Source of the DNA: MGBC131033 sp910585655
Lineage (GTDB): Bacteria > Bacillota > Clostridia > Lachnospirales > Lachnospiraceae
NCBI GenBank assembly: GCA_949502025.1
Contig: CATBCG010000025.1
Location: 1 to 64,000 of the forward strand
Length of the DNA: 64,000 nucleotides
Reading direction: 5' to 3'
Under the pieces are notes generated by a model, which saw only the letters and a program-made list of their open reading frames with translations, was not told the origin of the DNA and did not search any database. Positions 8,190 to 17,654 of the stretch are shown here, one piece after another. Every line of letters starts with the position of its first letter. Positions within the stretch are counted from its first letter, which is position 1. The translations under genes were made by a program, and so were the position numbers.

Positions 8190-9137
8190 CTATTCTCCGG
8201 TTGTTTTACGGATATTGGATTCAAACCACCGATTGTATCCTAGCCATTCTGCCTTTGGATCGGCAGCTCCTAACAACTCTGTCATCGTCTGTAGCTTTGC
8301 ATCGGTATTGTCTATCAGACTTAATGCAAGAGCTTCCAGTAACGCCGGCTTTTTCGGCGAACCATATTCCAGCTCTCCATGATGGGATAAAATACAATGC
8401 CGAAGCTCACTGGCAAGCTTTTCCGGAAAATCCGGAATCTGACGGATACGATCGCCAAGCAGTTCTGCGCCTAAAAAAATATGCCCTAACAACTGACCAT
8501 CGTCCGTATAGTCGTTAGCCGGAAACGGAGAAATCTCTTCTAATTTACCGATATCGTGAAAAGCTGCCGCCGTCAGTAGTAAGTCCCGGTTGATACGCGG
8601 ATACTGTTTAGCATAAAAATCCGCTCCTTTTACTACGCCCAGCGTATGTTCCAGCAAACCGCCGATAAAACTATGATGTACACTTTTCGCAGCAGAATGC
8701 CCTTTAAAACGTTTGACAAAATCTGCATCTTCCTGAAAAAAGCTCCGCAGCAGCTTCTGCAGGTAGGGATTTTTAACCGTAGACAGCAATGTCAGCAGCT
8801 CCCGATACATGGTCTCAATATCCTTTGAGGACATCGGCATATAGTCTGCCGGATTATACTCTCCCTCCCGGCACTTCCGCACACGGGAAAGATTGAGCTG
8901 GAGCGCAGATTGAAAACGTGTCACCTGCCCGGACACATAAATATAATCCATCGTGTCAAATTCCTCGATCCCACCGGAATAAATATCCCATATTTTGGCA
9001 TCTACCACACCGGTTTTATCTTGGAGCTGCACGGAAAAATATGGCTTGTCTGCCTTTGTCCTCAGCTCGTTTTTTACTTTACAAAAATAAATCCCTGCAA
9101 TATTGTCCCCCTCACGGAATTCCTGTATAAATTTCAT
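8190..9137 (-). CDS. yhaM: 3'-5' exoribonuclease YhaM family (OB fold plus HD domain)
   Basis: The N-terminal 85 residues form an OB-fold nucleic acid-binding domain (YFSVQLQDKTGVVDAKIWD). The C-terminal half is an HD phosphohydrolase-type domain with metal ligands in HHSFIGGLLEHTLGV, FHDIGKLEEI and ILSHHGELEYGSPKKP. This arrangement and length fit YhaM, a Gram-positive 3'-5' exonuclease active on RNA and single-stranded DNA. GGAGAG lies ten bases before the ATG at 9137, while an ATG six codons upstream has no ribosome site. The gene lies 24 bases after the HtrA-like gene and 65 bases before rlmD, all on the same strand. Confidence 0.9.
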   Translation of the reverse strand: MKFIQEFREGDNIAGIYFCKVKNELRTKADKPYFSVQLQDKTGVVDAKIWDIYSGGIEEFDTMDYIYVSGQVTRFQSALQLNLSRVRKCREGEYNPADYMPMSSKDIETMYRELLTLLSTVKNPYLQKLLRSFFQEDADFVKRFKGHSAAKSVHHSFIGGLLEHTLGVVKGADFYAKQYPRINRDLLLTAAAFHDIGKLEEISPFPANDYTDDGQLLGHIFLGAELLGDRIRQIPDFPEKLASELRHCILSHHGELEYGSPKKPALLEALALSLIDNTDAKLQTMTELLGAADPKAEWLGYNRWFESNIRKTTGE

Positions 9138-9160
9138 TTTTCGTTTACTCTCCATTCGTT

Positions 9161-10627
9161 TTATTTATTAGGAACATCCTTTTGCCCCAATACGATTTCA
9201 TAATCGTTTGTTACGGCATCCTCCCGTACCATCCGGCAAACCGTCAGTTCTATCGTATCTCCTGGCTTACATTCTTGTAGATAGGCGTTCAGTGCTGACA
9301 TTGTAAAAATTTGTTTGCCGTCCGCCTGTAAAATGACGTCTCCCGTTCTTAGCCCTGCTTCTGCAGCCGGAGAAGCATTTTTTACCTCCGCTATATAGAC
9401 GCCTCCGGTAACAGACAACCGTTCCGCCAGCGTCTCCGTCAAATCCATGCCGACTACCCCCAGATAACTTCTCGGTGTCTGATTTAACAGCATTTCTAAC
9501 AGCGGATTGATCTTAGAAATAGAAAGAGCGGTACAAAGCCCGGAATTTTCCTCCAGTTTTCGAGTAATGATCCCGATGATCCGTCCGTCCATATTGACGA
9601 TAACGCCTTCGCCCTCTTTTGACAAGATCATATCCGTTTGAAACAAAGCCAGTTTATTATCCGGCACATAGGCATAATTTTCCCGGTTCGTCACCATCCC
9701 TAGTAGCATCGACCCCTGAAAACCGTTAGGATTGCCCAGTGCCAATACCGGCTCGCCGACTTCCATCGAATACGACTCCCCTAACGGTGCCGGGGAAAGT
9801 TCCTCCGATACCCTCTCCGGCAAGTCCGAACGCCGTACGGTTACGACCGCCAGTCCGATATCCGTATCCCCATCCCGGAAGGAAGCAGAAGCAGACACTC
9901 CTTGTTCAAAGGTAATACGGATTTCACTCGCCTTTCCAATCCGATCATAGCTTACTAAAATATAGACCAGCTTTTCATCCACCGCTAAAATCAGCCCTGA
10001 TGTTTCTGCCTCGGTCGCATAAGGGTTTTGGAACCAGTCGATTCCATTGGTAATATTCGTCACCTGTACCACCGATTTGCCAATCTCCTCTGCCATCTGA
10101 CTGATTTCATGATAAATATTTTTAAAATCAGACAAATTCCCTTCTATTCTCTGCTCTACAATCACAGGCTCCTGCTGACCGCCTGTTTCCGAATCTGTCC
10201 CGCCAGGAGGAAGGGAAGTGTCCGGATTCTCCTCCCCTTCAGGCGTATCGTCCTCGTTTCCTTCACCAGAGCCCTCCGGCTTAGCAGAATCCTCCAAGTC
10301 CTCTGCATTGCCCTGAGAATCGGAATCCTCCGGTTCCTTTGGATCGTCTTTTTCCGGCATGTCGTTTTGATTCTGGTCTATCCCGTCCGGAAGCCAGATT
10401 CCTTCGCCTGGTATCTCTCCTTGCTCTGCTTTCCCCAACCACTTTGATATCCATGGCGCAGCGCCGTAAAATACCATACAGGCAGCCAAACCAAACACCG
10501 CTCCCAAAAGGAGCGAAGTTCCGGTCAGCGACAACAGCCTCTTCCATTTTTTCCGTTTGCTCGGCACTACTTTTTCCTGAATAAACTGATACTCACCCTT
10601 TTCCCTTCTGTTCTCATCTGTAAGCAT
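9161..10627 (-). CDS. Membrane-anchored HtrA-like protein with degenerate protease domain and PDZ domain
   Basis: GTAAAGGAGAGG lies just before the ATG at 10627, which is preferred to a start 20 codons upstream. The 488-residue protein has a short cytoplasmic basic segment, one membrane helix (about 31-55), an acidic Asp/Glu/Gly/Pro linker (about 70-155), a trypsin-like fold of the HtrA type (about 170-375, with ALGNPNGFQGSMLLGMVTNRE) and a PDZ domain (about 390-480, with ASPAAEAGLRTGDVILQADG). The catalytic His position reads LVSYDRI, and the serine loop GNSGGP reads SKEGEGVIV; only the Asp region (DIGLAVVTV) remains. It should therefore be a non-proteolytic scaffold or sensor. It is divergent from mutS2. 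Confidence 0.85.
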   Translation of the reverse strand: MLTDENRREKGEYQFIQEKVVPSKRKKWKRLLSLTGTSLLLGAVFGLAACMVFYGAAPWISKWLGKAEQGEIPGEGIWLPDGIDQNQNDMPEKDDPKEPEDSDSQGNAEDLEDSAKPEGSGEGNEDDTPEGEENPDTSLPPGGTDSETGGQQEPVIVEQRIEGNLSDFKNIYHEISQMAEEIGKSVVQVTNITNGIDWFQNPYATEAETSGLILAVDEKLVYILVSYDRIGKASEIRITFEQGVSASASFRDGDTDIGLAVVTVRRSDLPERVSEELSPAPLGESYSMEVGEPVLALGNPNGFQGSMLLGMVTNRENYAYVPDNKLALFQTDMILSKEGEGVIVNMDGRIIGIITRKLEENSGLCTALSISKINPLLEMLLNQTPRSYLGVVGMDLTETLAERLSVTGGVYIAEVKNASPAAEAGLRTGDVILQADGKQIFTMSALNAYLQECKPGDTIELTVCRMVREDAVTNDYEIVLGQKDVPNK

Positions 10628-10865
10628 AAGCCTCTCCTTTACGAAACCCCGCCGTTTTTCTCCCTCATGCTCGCATCTCGCCTTCACTGTTATTTAGCAT
10701 TATACCATTTTGTAAACGGTTTCTCAAGGATTTATTCTCGTTTTTCTACGCTTCCTGCAATTTTTGCTTTCGCTTTCCCAAAAAATATGGTATGCTGGTA
10801 ACAGTTCCCGGCAGCCCAAATCAATATCATAACGCATTGTATTTATAGAAAGGTATGAAAGCAAT

Positions 10866-13241
10866 ATGAATGAAAAAGCACTCCATACTTTGGAGTTTGA
10901 CAAGATCATCCAGAAGTTAGAAGATTTGGCAGCTTCTCCAATGGCAAAGGACCTCTGTCGGAGATTAAAGCCTTCCTCTCATCTGGCAAATATTAAAACC
11001 TGGCAGCAGGAAACAGCGGATGCCCTCTCCAGGATTTTACAGTCCGGGCGTCTCTCCTTTTCCGGACTGACAGACATCCGCCCTTCTGTCATGAGATTGC
11101 AGGTAGGCGGTATTTTAGGGATGGGTGAGCTGTTAGACGTCAGCCGTTGTTTAGACGTTACCCTGCGGGTTAAAAGCTTTTTCCAGAAACGTTCTGATGA
11201 ATTAGAACCAGACAGTTTGTCGGAGCGTTTTTCTTTCCTGGAACCAATGTCGCCAATCAACAATGAAATTAAGCGTTGTATCCTTTCCCCGGAGTTAATG
11301 GCAGACGACGCCAGCTCCGGTCTGAAATCCGTCCGTCGGGCGATTACCAACGCCAACAATAAAATCAAAGATCAGCTTAGCTCGATGGTCAACGACGCCG
11401 CTGGGAAAGGGCATCTTCAAAACAACATTGTCACTATGCGGAACGGACGCTATTGCCTTCCAGTCAAGCAGGAACACCGGGGACAGATACCAGGAATGAT
11501 TCACGACCAGTCCTCTTCCGGCTCTACGGTTTTTATCGAACCGATGGCAGTCGTCAAGCTCAATAACGAGCTGGCTGAATTAGCACTTCAGGAGCAAAAA
11601 GAAATCGAAAAGGTACTTGCCGATCTGAGCAACCAAATCGGTGAACATGTCGAAGAACTGGTCTATAACTTAAAAACCTTAATCGAAGGCGACTTTATTT
11701 TCGCCAAAGCCGAGCTGGCAAAGCAAATGCAGGCTTCCCAGCCGATTTTTAACGAAGAACGCCGGATCCGGATCAAACGGGGACGCCATCCGTTAATCGA
11801 CCCCAAAAAAGTCGTACCGATTGACGTCCATTTAGGACAGGACTTTAACCTGCTCGTCATCACCGGACCAAACACCGGCGGAAAAACCGTTTCTTTAAAG
11901 ACCGTAGGGCTTTTGACCTTGATGGGGCAGGCAGGGCTTCATATCCCGGCTTTTGACCAGTCGGAGCTGGGCGTATTTGAAGAAGTGTTTGCCGATATCG
12001 GAGACGAGCAAAGCATCGAACAGAGCCTTAGTACGTTTTCCTCCCATATGGTGAATACCGTGCATATTTTAGAACACGCCGACCAACATTCCCTTGTTCT
12101 CTTTGACGAACTAGGCGCCGGTACCGACCCGACGGAAGGCGCGGCTCTGGCTATGTCTATCCTTTCCTGGCTTCATGCTCTTGACGCCAGGGTAATGGCA
12201 ACCACACACTACAGCGAGTTAAAAGTGTTTGCTCTTACGACTCCGGGCGTCTGCAATGCCAGCTGTGAATTCAGCTTGGAAACTTTGCAGCCGACATACC
12301 GCCTTCTGATCGGTATCCCTGGCAAGAGCAACGCCTTTGCCATTTCCTCCAAGCTTGGGCTTCCGGATCATATCATCCAGGATGCCCAGACGCGGATCGA
12401 TACCAATGAGCAGAAATTTGAAGACGTCATTTCGGAATTAGAGGACAGCCGGAAAACCATGGAAGCAGAGCAGGCGCAAATCGCCGCCTACCGCGCCGAA
12501 GCCGAGCAGCTAAAAAAAGAGTTAGAACAGCAAAAAGAAAAACTCGCCGCCGGAAAAGAGCGAATTATGTCAGAAGCCAAGGAGGAAGCCGCCAAAGTCC
12601 TGCAGGAAGCCAAGGACTATGCAGATGAAACCATTAAAAAATTCCAGAAATGGGGAATGTCCGGCAACGCCAGAGAAATGGAGCAGGAGCGGAACGAACT
12701 GCGAAACCGCCTGAAAGAACATGAACAGAAAAATGGTCTGGTTTCCCGTTCCAGCAATAAAAAACTTTCTGCCGGCGATCTGCATATCGGAGATGCCGTA
12801 CAGGTTTTAAGCCTGGGACTGCGCGGCACGGTCAGCACCTTGCCAAACGCCAAAGGAGAACTGTTTGTCCAAATGGGAATTCTCCGTTCCCAGGTCAGCC
12901 TTACCGATTTGGAGCTGATTGACGAGCCGACGGTTTCCGGTCCATCGATCCAAAAAAGCGGCAGCGGCAAAATCAAAATGTCCAAAAGTATTTCTATCCA
13001 TCCGGAACTAAACCTGATCGGCAAGACGACCGACGAAGCGGTTTACCTTCTGGACAAATATTTAGACGATGCCTACCTTGCTCATCTGCCTCAGGTTCGT
13101 ATCATTCATGGGCGAGGCACCGGAGCGTTGCGGAATGCGGTTCATGCCAGACTCAAGCGCACAAAATATGTAAAATCTTTCCGAATCGGTGAGTTTGGCG
13201 AGGGTGATCACGGCGTGACGATCGTAGAATTTAAAGACTGA
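10866..13241 (+). CDS. mutS2: MutS2 family ATPase/endonuclease
   Basis: The 791-residue length is normal for MutS2. It has the MutS-like lever/clamp region, the ABC-type ATPase with Walker A GPNTGGKT, Walker B LVLFDELGAGTDPTEGA, a long Glu/Lys/Ala coiled coil (about 500-610), a KOW-like segment and a C-terminal Smr nuclease domain (about 705-791) with LNLIGKTTDEA and IIHGRGTGALR. MutS2 acts on recombination intermediates and has also been linked to rescue of collided ribosomes. The gene is followed after 37 bases by a response regulator and a histidine kinase gene, probably on one transcript. Confidence 0.95.
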   Translation: MNEKALHTLEFDKIIQKLEDLAASPMAKDLCRRLKPSSHLANIKTWQQETADALSRILQSGRLSFSGLTDIRPSVMRLQVGGILGMGELLDVSRCLDVTLRVKSFFQKRSDELEPDSLSERFSFLEPMSPINNEIKRCILSPELMADDASSGLKSVRRAITNANNKIKDQLSSMVNDAAGKGHLQNNIVTMRNGRYCLPVKQEHRGQIPGMIHDQSSSGSTVFIEPMAVVKLNNELAELALQEQKEIEKVLADLSNQIGEHVEELVYNLKTLIEGDFIFAKAELAKQMQASQPIFNEERRIRIKRGRHPLIDPKKVVPIDVHLGQDFNLLVITGPNTGGKTVSLKTVGLLTLMGQAGLHIPAFDQSELGVFEEVFADIGDEQSIEQSLSTFSSHMVNTVHILEHADQHSLVLFDELGAGTDPTEGAALAMSILSWLHALDARVMATTHYSELKVFALTTPGVCNASCEFSLETLQPTYRLLIGIPGKSNAFAISSKLGLPDHIIQDAQTRIDTNEQKFEDVISELEDSRKTMEAEQAQIAAYRAEAEQLKKELEQQKEKLAAGKERIMSEAKEEAAKVLQEAKDYADETIKKFQKWGMSGNAREMEQERNELRNRLKEHEQKNGLVSRSSNKKLSAGDLHIGDAVQVLSLGLRGTVSTLPNAKGELFVQMGILRSQVSLTDLELIDEPTVSGPSIQKSGSGKIKMSKSISIHPELNLIGKTTDEAVYLLDKYLDDAYLAHLPQVRIIHGRGTGALRNAVHARLKRTKYVKSFRIGEFGEGDHGVTIVEFKD

Positions 13242-13278
13242 ACGTTATCAAATGATGGAACCAGAAAGGGGAGCTACC

Positions 13279-13992
13279 ATGGTCTCAAAACAAAAAATTT
13301 TAATCGTAGACGATGACGAAAATATCGCCGAGCTGATTTCTCTCTATTTGATCAAAGAATGTTTTGACACCCGGACGGCGGTGGACGGAGAGGAAGCGCT
13401 TACTTTGTTTCGGGAATATGAGCCGAATCTGATTCTGCTTGATCTGATGCTGCCGGGTATCGACGGCTATGAGGTCTGCCGGGAAATCCGCAAGACCTCC
13501 TCCGTGCCGATTATCATGCTTTCCGCCAAAGGGGAAATTTTTGACAAGGTACTGGGCTTAGAGCTGGGGGCAGACGACTATATGATCAAGCCCTTTGATT
13601 CTAAAGAGCTGGTCGCACGGGTAAAGGCTGTCCTACGGCGCTTTACCCAGGCGGCTCCCAAGCCCGCCGATTCTGACAAGCCGGTCGGAGAGTTTGTGGA
13701 ATATCCAAACCTGCTGATCAATCTGACCAACTATTCTGTTTTGTATCTGGGGGAAAACATCGACATGCCGCCAAAGGAGCTGGAACTCCTGTATTTCCTG
13801 GCTTCTCATCCAAACCAGGTATTTACCAGAGAGCAGCTTTTGGATCATATCTGGGGCTATGAATACATTGGAGACACCCGTACCGTAGACGTCCATATCA
13901 AACGGCTCCGGGAAAAGATCAAAGATCAGGATACTTGGAGACTGGCAACTGTCTGGGGAATCGGCTATAAATTTGATACCCATAAAAATTAA
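13279..13992 (+). CDS. OmpR/PhoB-family response regulator
   Basis: The start is the ATG at 13279, with GAAAGGGGAG just before it; an earlier ATG has no such site. The receiver domain (about 5-118) has the acidic pair Asp11/Asp12, the phospho-acceptor Asp55 in LILLDLMLPGIDG and the conserved Lys in DDYMIKPFD. The C-terminal winged helix (about 135-235) ends in the expected TRTVDVHIKRLREKI and VWGIGYKF. It should bind DNA as a dimer after phosphorylation by the kinase encoded 30 bases downstream. The regulated genes cannot be told from here. Confidence 0.93.
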   Translation: MVSKQKILIVDDDENIAELISLYLIKECFDTRTAVDGEEALTLFREYEPNLILLDLMLPGIDGYEVCREIRKTSSVPIIMLSAKGEIFDKVLGLELGADDYMIKPFDSKELVARVKAVLRRFTQAAPKPADSDKPVGEFVEYPNLLINLTNYSVLYLGENIDMPPKELELLYFLASHPNQVFTREQLLDHIWGYEYIGDTRTVDVHIKRLREKIKDQDTWRLATVWGIGYKFDTHKN

Positions 13993-14021
13993 CACAATGC
14001 TGGAAAAGACGGGGGATTTTT

Positions 14022-15428
14022 ATGAGACCGACGCTTCTGTTTAAATTTACGATTTGCTATTTTATTATTCTGCTTAGCTCCCTGCTGATTATGAACACCT
14101 ATGGAGTGCGGAAAATCGAAAGCCTGATGATCAAAAACAAACTGGAAGCGCTGCAGCAGGAGGCTTCCGTCATTTCCAGCGGCTATATGGAAAGCTATTA
14201 CCGCGGGACGATGAGTTTAATCAACCTTTCCTCCCAGCTTAAAACCATTGACACCTTTGCCGACGCCCGAATCTGGATTGTGAACCGGGAACGCTATATC
14301 ATTTCCGATACCCGCAACTCCGATGTAAAAAGACCCCGTTTAAGCGAGGAATTTCTCAGTCAGGATTTCAGTTTTCATGTACAGATCCCCGAATTGGTAG
14401 AAGAGGAATCGCTTTGTGTCATTCATCCGGTCAATCTGAACTTTGAGCTAAAGGGTTATATTATTTTGCTTTCTCCGGTCGGCAGCATCAAAGCCCCCAG
14501 TTATTATTACGTCGATATTCTGACCGCCTGTCTGCTGCTGATTTCCATCGTCTTTTTATTCGTCATGTTTTACTTGTACTACATTTCTATCGTGCCGCTG
14601 CGCCAGACGATCAAAGCAGCCAGAGAATATGCGGACGGACACTTGGATTACAAGATGAAAGGACGGCGCAGACATGATGAATTCCGGGATCTGGGTGATA
14701 CGATTGAATTTATGGCTACAGAGCTAAACCAAATGGAAGAATACCAGCGCAAATTTATCGCCAATATTTCCCATGATTTTCGCTCTCCTCTGACTTCGAT
14801 CAAAGGCTATGCAGAAGCGATTATGGACGGTACGATTCCCCCGGAGCTATATGGAAAATATTTAGGAATCATTTGTTTTGAAACAGAACGGCTAACCAAG
14901 CTGACCTCTGAACTGATGGAATTAAACAATTTTGACAGCTGCCATGTGATGCTTGATATCACTACCTTTGATATCAACCAGATTGTCAAGCAGACTGCCG
15001 CCAGCTTTGAAGGCACCTGCCGCAGCAAACGGATTACGTTAAATCTGACCTTTTCCGACCATTACTCTCTGGTAGACGCCGATATGGGAAAAATCCAGCA
15101 GGTACTTTATAACCTGATCGACAACGCTATCAAATTCAGCCCTCACGATTCTTCGATTGACGTTTCTTCTTATGAAAAGGGAACCAAGGTTTTTATTTCA
15201 GTCAAGGATCATGGCACCGGTATCCCAAAAGACAGCGTGAAACGTATCTGGGAGCGGTTTTATAAACTGGATACTTCCCGCGGCAAAGACAAAAAAGGGA
15301 CAGGGCTTGGCCTGTCCATCGTCAAAGAAATCATCAATACACATGGAGAAAATATCAACGTCATCAGTACAGAGGGCGTCGGAACCGAATTTATTTTTAC
15401 CCTGCCGCAGCATTCAGAGGAATTCTAA
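14022..15428 (+). CDS. Membrane sensor histidine kinase
   Basis: Two membrane helices (about 8-26 and 165-188) enclose an extracytoplasmic sensor of about 135 residues. A HAMP linker (190-240), the phosphorylation box FIANISHDFRSPLTSIKGY with His251, and an ATP-binding domain with the N box (NLIDNAIKFSP), DHGTGIP and GTGLGLSIVKEI follow. It pairs with the response regulator just upstream. GGGGGATT precedes the start. Its last four bases overlap the 3' end of the convergent trmL gene, so the two transcripts meet head-on. Confidence 0.93.
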   Translation: MRPTLLFKFTICYFIILLSSLLIMNTYGVRKIESLMIKNKLEALQQEASVISSGYMESYYRGTMSLINLSSQLKTIDTFADARIWIVNRERYIISDTRNSDVKRPRLSEEFLSQDFSFHVQIPELVEEESLCVIHPVNLNFELKGYIILLSPVGSIKAPSYYYVDILTACLLLISIVFLFVMFYLYYISIVPLRQTIKAAREYADGHLDYKMKGRRRHDEFRDLGDTIEFMATELNQMEEYQRKFIANISHDFRSPLTSIKGYAEAIMDGTIPPELYGKYLGIICFETERLTKLTSELMELNNFDSCHVMLDITTFDINQIVKQTAASFEGTCRSKRITLNLTFSDHYSLVDADMGKIQQVLYNLIDNAIKFSPHDSSIDVSSYEKGTKVFISVKDHGTGIPKDSVKRIWERFYKLDTSRGKDKKGTGLGLSIVKEIINTHGENINVISTEGVGTEFIFTLPQHSEEF

Positions 15429-15928
15429 GAGTTCCTCCAATGCAGGCGATGAAGATTTCCGGCTAGATTCATCTCGGAAAAGTTATTCTGACGCAGCGCT
15501 TCATAAACCACAACCGCTACGGAATTGGCAAGATTCAAAGAGCGAATATCACCTATCATCGGAATCCGGATTGCGGTTTTCTCATACTCTACTAAAATTT
15601 CCTCCGGAATCCCTGCGCTTTCCTTGCCAAACATGATATAACAATCCGGTTCATAAGAAACTTCGGAATAAACCTGTCTGGCTTTGGTCGTCGCCATATA
15701 AATCGGCGCGGCGGGATTCCTTGCTAAAAAGTCCTGCCAGTTGCGATACACTGTCACATCCAAATCCCTCCAGTAATCCAGTCCCGCACGGCGTACCGCT
15801 TTCTCGTCAATCTGAAATCCAAGAGGCTCAATCAGATGCAGCCTGCACCCGGTTGCCACACAGGTTCTGCCGATGTTCCCGGTATTCGCCGGAATCTCCG
15901 GCTCATATAATACTACATTTAGTGCCAC
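15425..15928 (-). CDS. trmL: tRNA (cytidine/uridine-34-2'-O)-methyltransferase
   Basis: The 167-residue protein is a minimal SPOUT methyltransferase of the TrmL type, which 2'-O-methylates the wobble base of certain leucine tRNAs. Visible motifs are EPEIPANTGNIGRTC near the N-terminus, IMFGKESAGIPEE (the knot loop) and IRSLNLANSVAVVVYEALRQ, which closes the trefoil knot. The gene starts at 15928, the base at which the upstream aminotransferase gene ends, so translation may be coupled. Confidence 0.92.
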   Translation of the reverse strand: MALNVVLYEPEIPANTGNIGRTCVATGCRLHLIEPLGFQIDEKAVRRAGLDYWRDLDVTVYRNWQDFLARNPAAPIYMATTKARQVYSEVSYEPDCYIMFGKESAGIPEEILVEYEKTAIRIPMIGDIRSLNLANSVAVVVYEALRQNNFSEMNLAGNLHRLHWRNS

Positions 15929-17112
15929 TACTTTTCTCCTCCTTCAAAGGAAGTCAAATGCCGCTTTACAAAACGTTCCATTCGTTCCATCGCCGCCTTT
16001 AGGTTTTCGATCGAATACGCATAAGAAATCCGTACAAAGCCCTCTCCACAGGCGCCAAAAGCCGTTCCTGGTACAACAGCTACCTTTTCCTCTTCCAACA
16101 GCTTTAAAGCAAATTCATCTGCCGTCCATCCAAACTGACTGATATTCGGAAAAACATAAAATGCCCCAAATGGTTCAAAACAAGGCAGCCCCATCCGCCT
16201 GAGTGCTGCTACCAGATATTTTCTACGCTGGTCGTAAGCAGCACGCATTTCTTCTACATCTCCATCGCCATGACGAAGCGCCTCTATCCCCGCATACTGC
16301 GCCTGCGTAGGCGCGCACATAATCGCAAACTGATGAATCTTTAGCATCTGTTCCATAATCACTGCCGGAGCCGCCGCATACCCTAACCGCCAGCCGGTCA
16401 TCGCATATGCCTTAGAAAATCCGTTGATCAGCACACATCGTTCTTTCATACCCGGAAAAGAAGTGATGCTGACATGATTCGTTCCATAAGTCAGTTCGGA
16501 ATAAATTTCATCCGTTAAAACAAAAATATCCCGCTCTTTTATCACCTCTGCCAAAGGAGCCAAATCCTCTCCGGTCATCATTGCCCCGGTCGGATTATTT
16601 GGATAAGGCAGCACAAGAATCTTTGTTTTCTCAGTAATTGCTGCTTCTAACTCCTGCTTTGTCAGTTTAAATTGATGTTCTTCTTTTAAAGGAAGCGGCA
16701 CCGGTATGCCGCCTGCTAATTGGGTACATGGCAGATAAGAAACATAGCTTGGCTGAGGAATCAGTACTTCGTCTCCCGGATCTAACATCGCCCGCAGAGC
16801 AAGATCAATCGCCTCGCTGCCGCCTACTGTCACCATCACTTCGTGTACCGGATCGTAGCTGACCTGGCAGCGCCGTTCCAGATAACGGGCAATTTCCCGC
16901 TTTAACTCCGGCAGCCCGGCATTGGAGGTATAATGCGTCCTGCCGCGCTCTAACGAGTAAATTCCTTCCTCTCTGATATGCCAGGGAGTATGAAAATCCG
17001 GCTCTCCCACTCCTAAGGAAATAGCGCCTTTCATTTCGGAAACCGCGTCAAAAAATTTTCGTATCCCGGACGGTTCTATTTCCTGTATGATTTGATTCAA
17101 TGGATTTCTCAA
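15928..17112 (-). CDS. Class I/II pyridoxal phosphate aminotransferase
   Basis: This is a fold type I aminotransferase of 394 residues. The pyridoxal phosphate lysine is in INGFSKAYAMTGWRLGY, the substrate carboxylate Arg is probably in EGFVRISYA, and the N-terminal SLGVGEPDFHTPWHI and PYPNNPTGA motifs are present. Relatives include aromatic amino acid, aspartate and N-acetyl-diaminopimelate (PatA-like) aminotransferases; the substrate cannot be chosen from sequence. The Lrp/AsnC-type regulator gene upstream overlaps it by four bases, so the two are co-transcribed and the regulator may sense an amino acid used by this enzyme. Confidence 0.9.
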   Translation of the reverse strand: MRNPLNQIIQEIEPSGIRKFFDAVSEMKGAISLGVGEPDFHTPWHIREEGIYSLERGRTHYTSNAGLPELKREIARYLERRCQVSYDPVHEVMVTVGGSEAIDLALRAMLDPGDEVLIPQPSYVSYLPCTQLAGGIPVPLPLKEEHQFKLTKQELEAAITEKTKILVLPYPNNPTGAMMTGEDLAPLAEVIKERDIFVLTDEIYSELTYGTNHVSITSFPGMKERCVLINGFSKAYAMTGWRLGYAAAPAVIMEQMLKIHQFAIMCAPTQAQYAGIEALRHGDGDVEEMRAAYDQRRKYLVAALRRMGLPCFEPFGAFYVFPNISQFGWTADEFALKLLEEEKVAVVPGTAFGACGEGFVRISYAYSIENLKAAMERMERFVKRHLTSFEGGEK

Positions 17113-17624
17113 GGCGTAATCAACATCCTTTCATCTTTTTCATCCTCGACCATCGGGATGCCATGCTCTTTGTACTTTTTCAGCACGAAATGGGTTGCGG
17201 TACTAAGTACAGACTCCATCGGCGCCAGTTTACTGGAAACAAAGCTGGCAACCTCCTTCATCGTCCTGCCTTCTACAATCACCATCAAATCATAATCGGC
17301 AGACATCAGATAGACATATTGTACTTCCTCAAATTTGTAAATCCGATCTGCCATATAATCAAAACCGACTCCTCGGCGCGGCGCTACTTTTACTTCAATC
17401 AACGCCGTTACCTTTTCTATCGTCGTCTTGTCCCAGTCAATAAGCGTCGGATAGCCGCAGATCACTTTTTCCTCTTCCATTTCCTGGATTTCTGTCCGGA
17501 TAATCTCCGGTTCTACTGCCAGCATATCCGCTAAATCCTGTATAGTCAGCTTACTGTCTTTATCCAGAGCCTTTAAAATATCATTCCTGAGAGTTTGTTT
17601 TTTTGCTGTTTCTTGCTCTATCAT
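17109..17624 (-). CDS. Lrp/AsnC-family transcriptional regulator
   Basis: The 171-residue protein has an N-terminal winged helix-turn-helix (about 10-60, LTIQDLADMLAVEPEIIRTE) and a C-terminal RAM/AsnC effector-binding domain (about 70-150) with ALIEVKVAPRRGVGFDYMA and SADYDLMVIVEGRTMKEVA. Such proteins form octamers that respond to amino acids. It overlaps the aminotransferase gene by four bases and probably controls the pair. About 20 residues at the C-terminus exceed the minimal Lrp fold. Confidence 0.9.
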   Translation of the reverse strand: MIEQETAKKQTLRNDILKALDKDSKLTIQDLADMLAVEPEIIRTEIQEMEEEKVICGYPTLIDWDKTTIEKVTALIEVKVAPRRGVGFDYMADRIYKFEEVQYVYLMSADYDLMVIVEGRTMKEVASFVSSKLAPMESVLSTATHFVLKKYKEHGIPMVEDEKDERMLITP

Positions 17625-17654
17625 CGTCTGATTGATAACCTCGTTTCTTTATTC

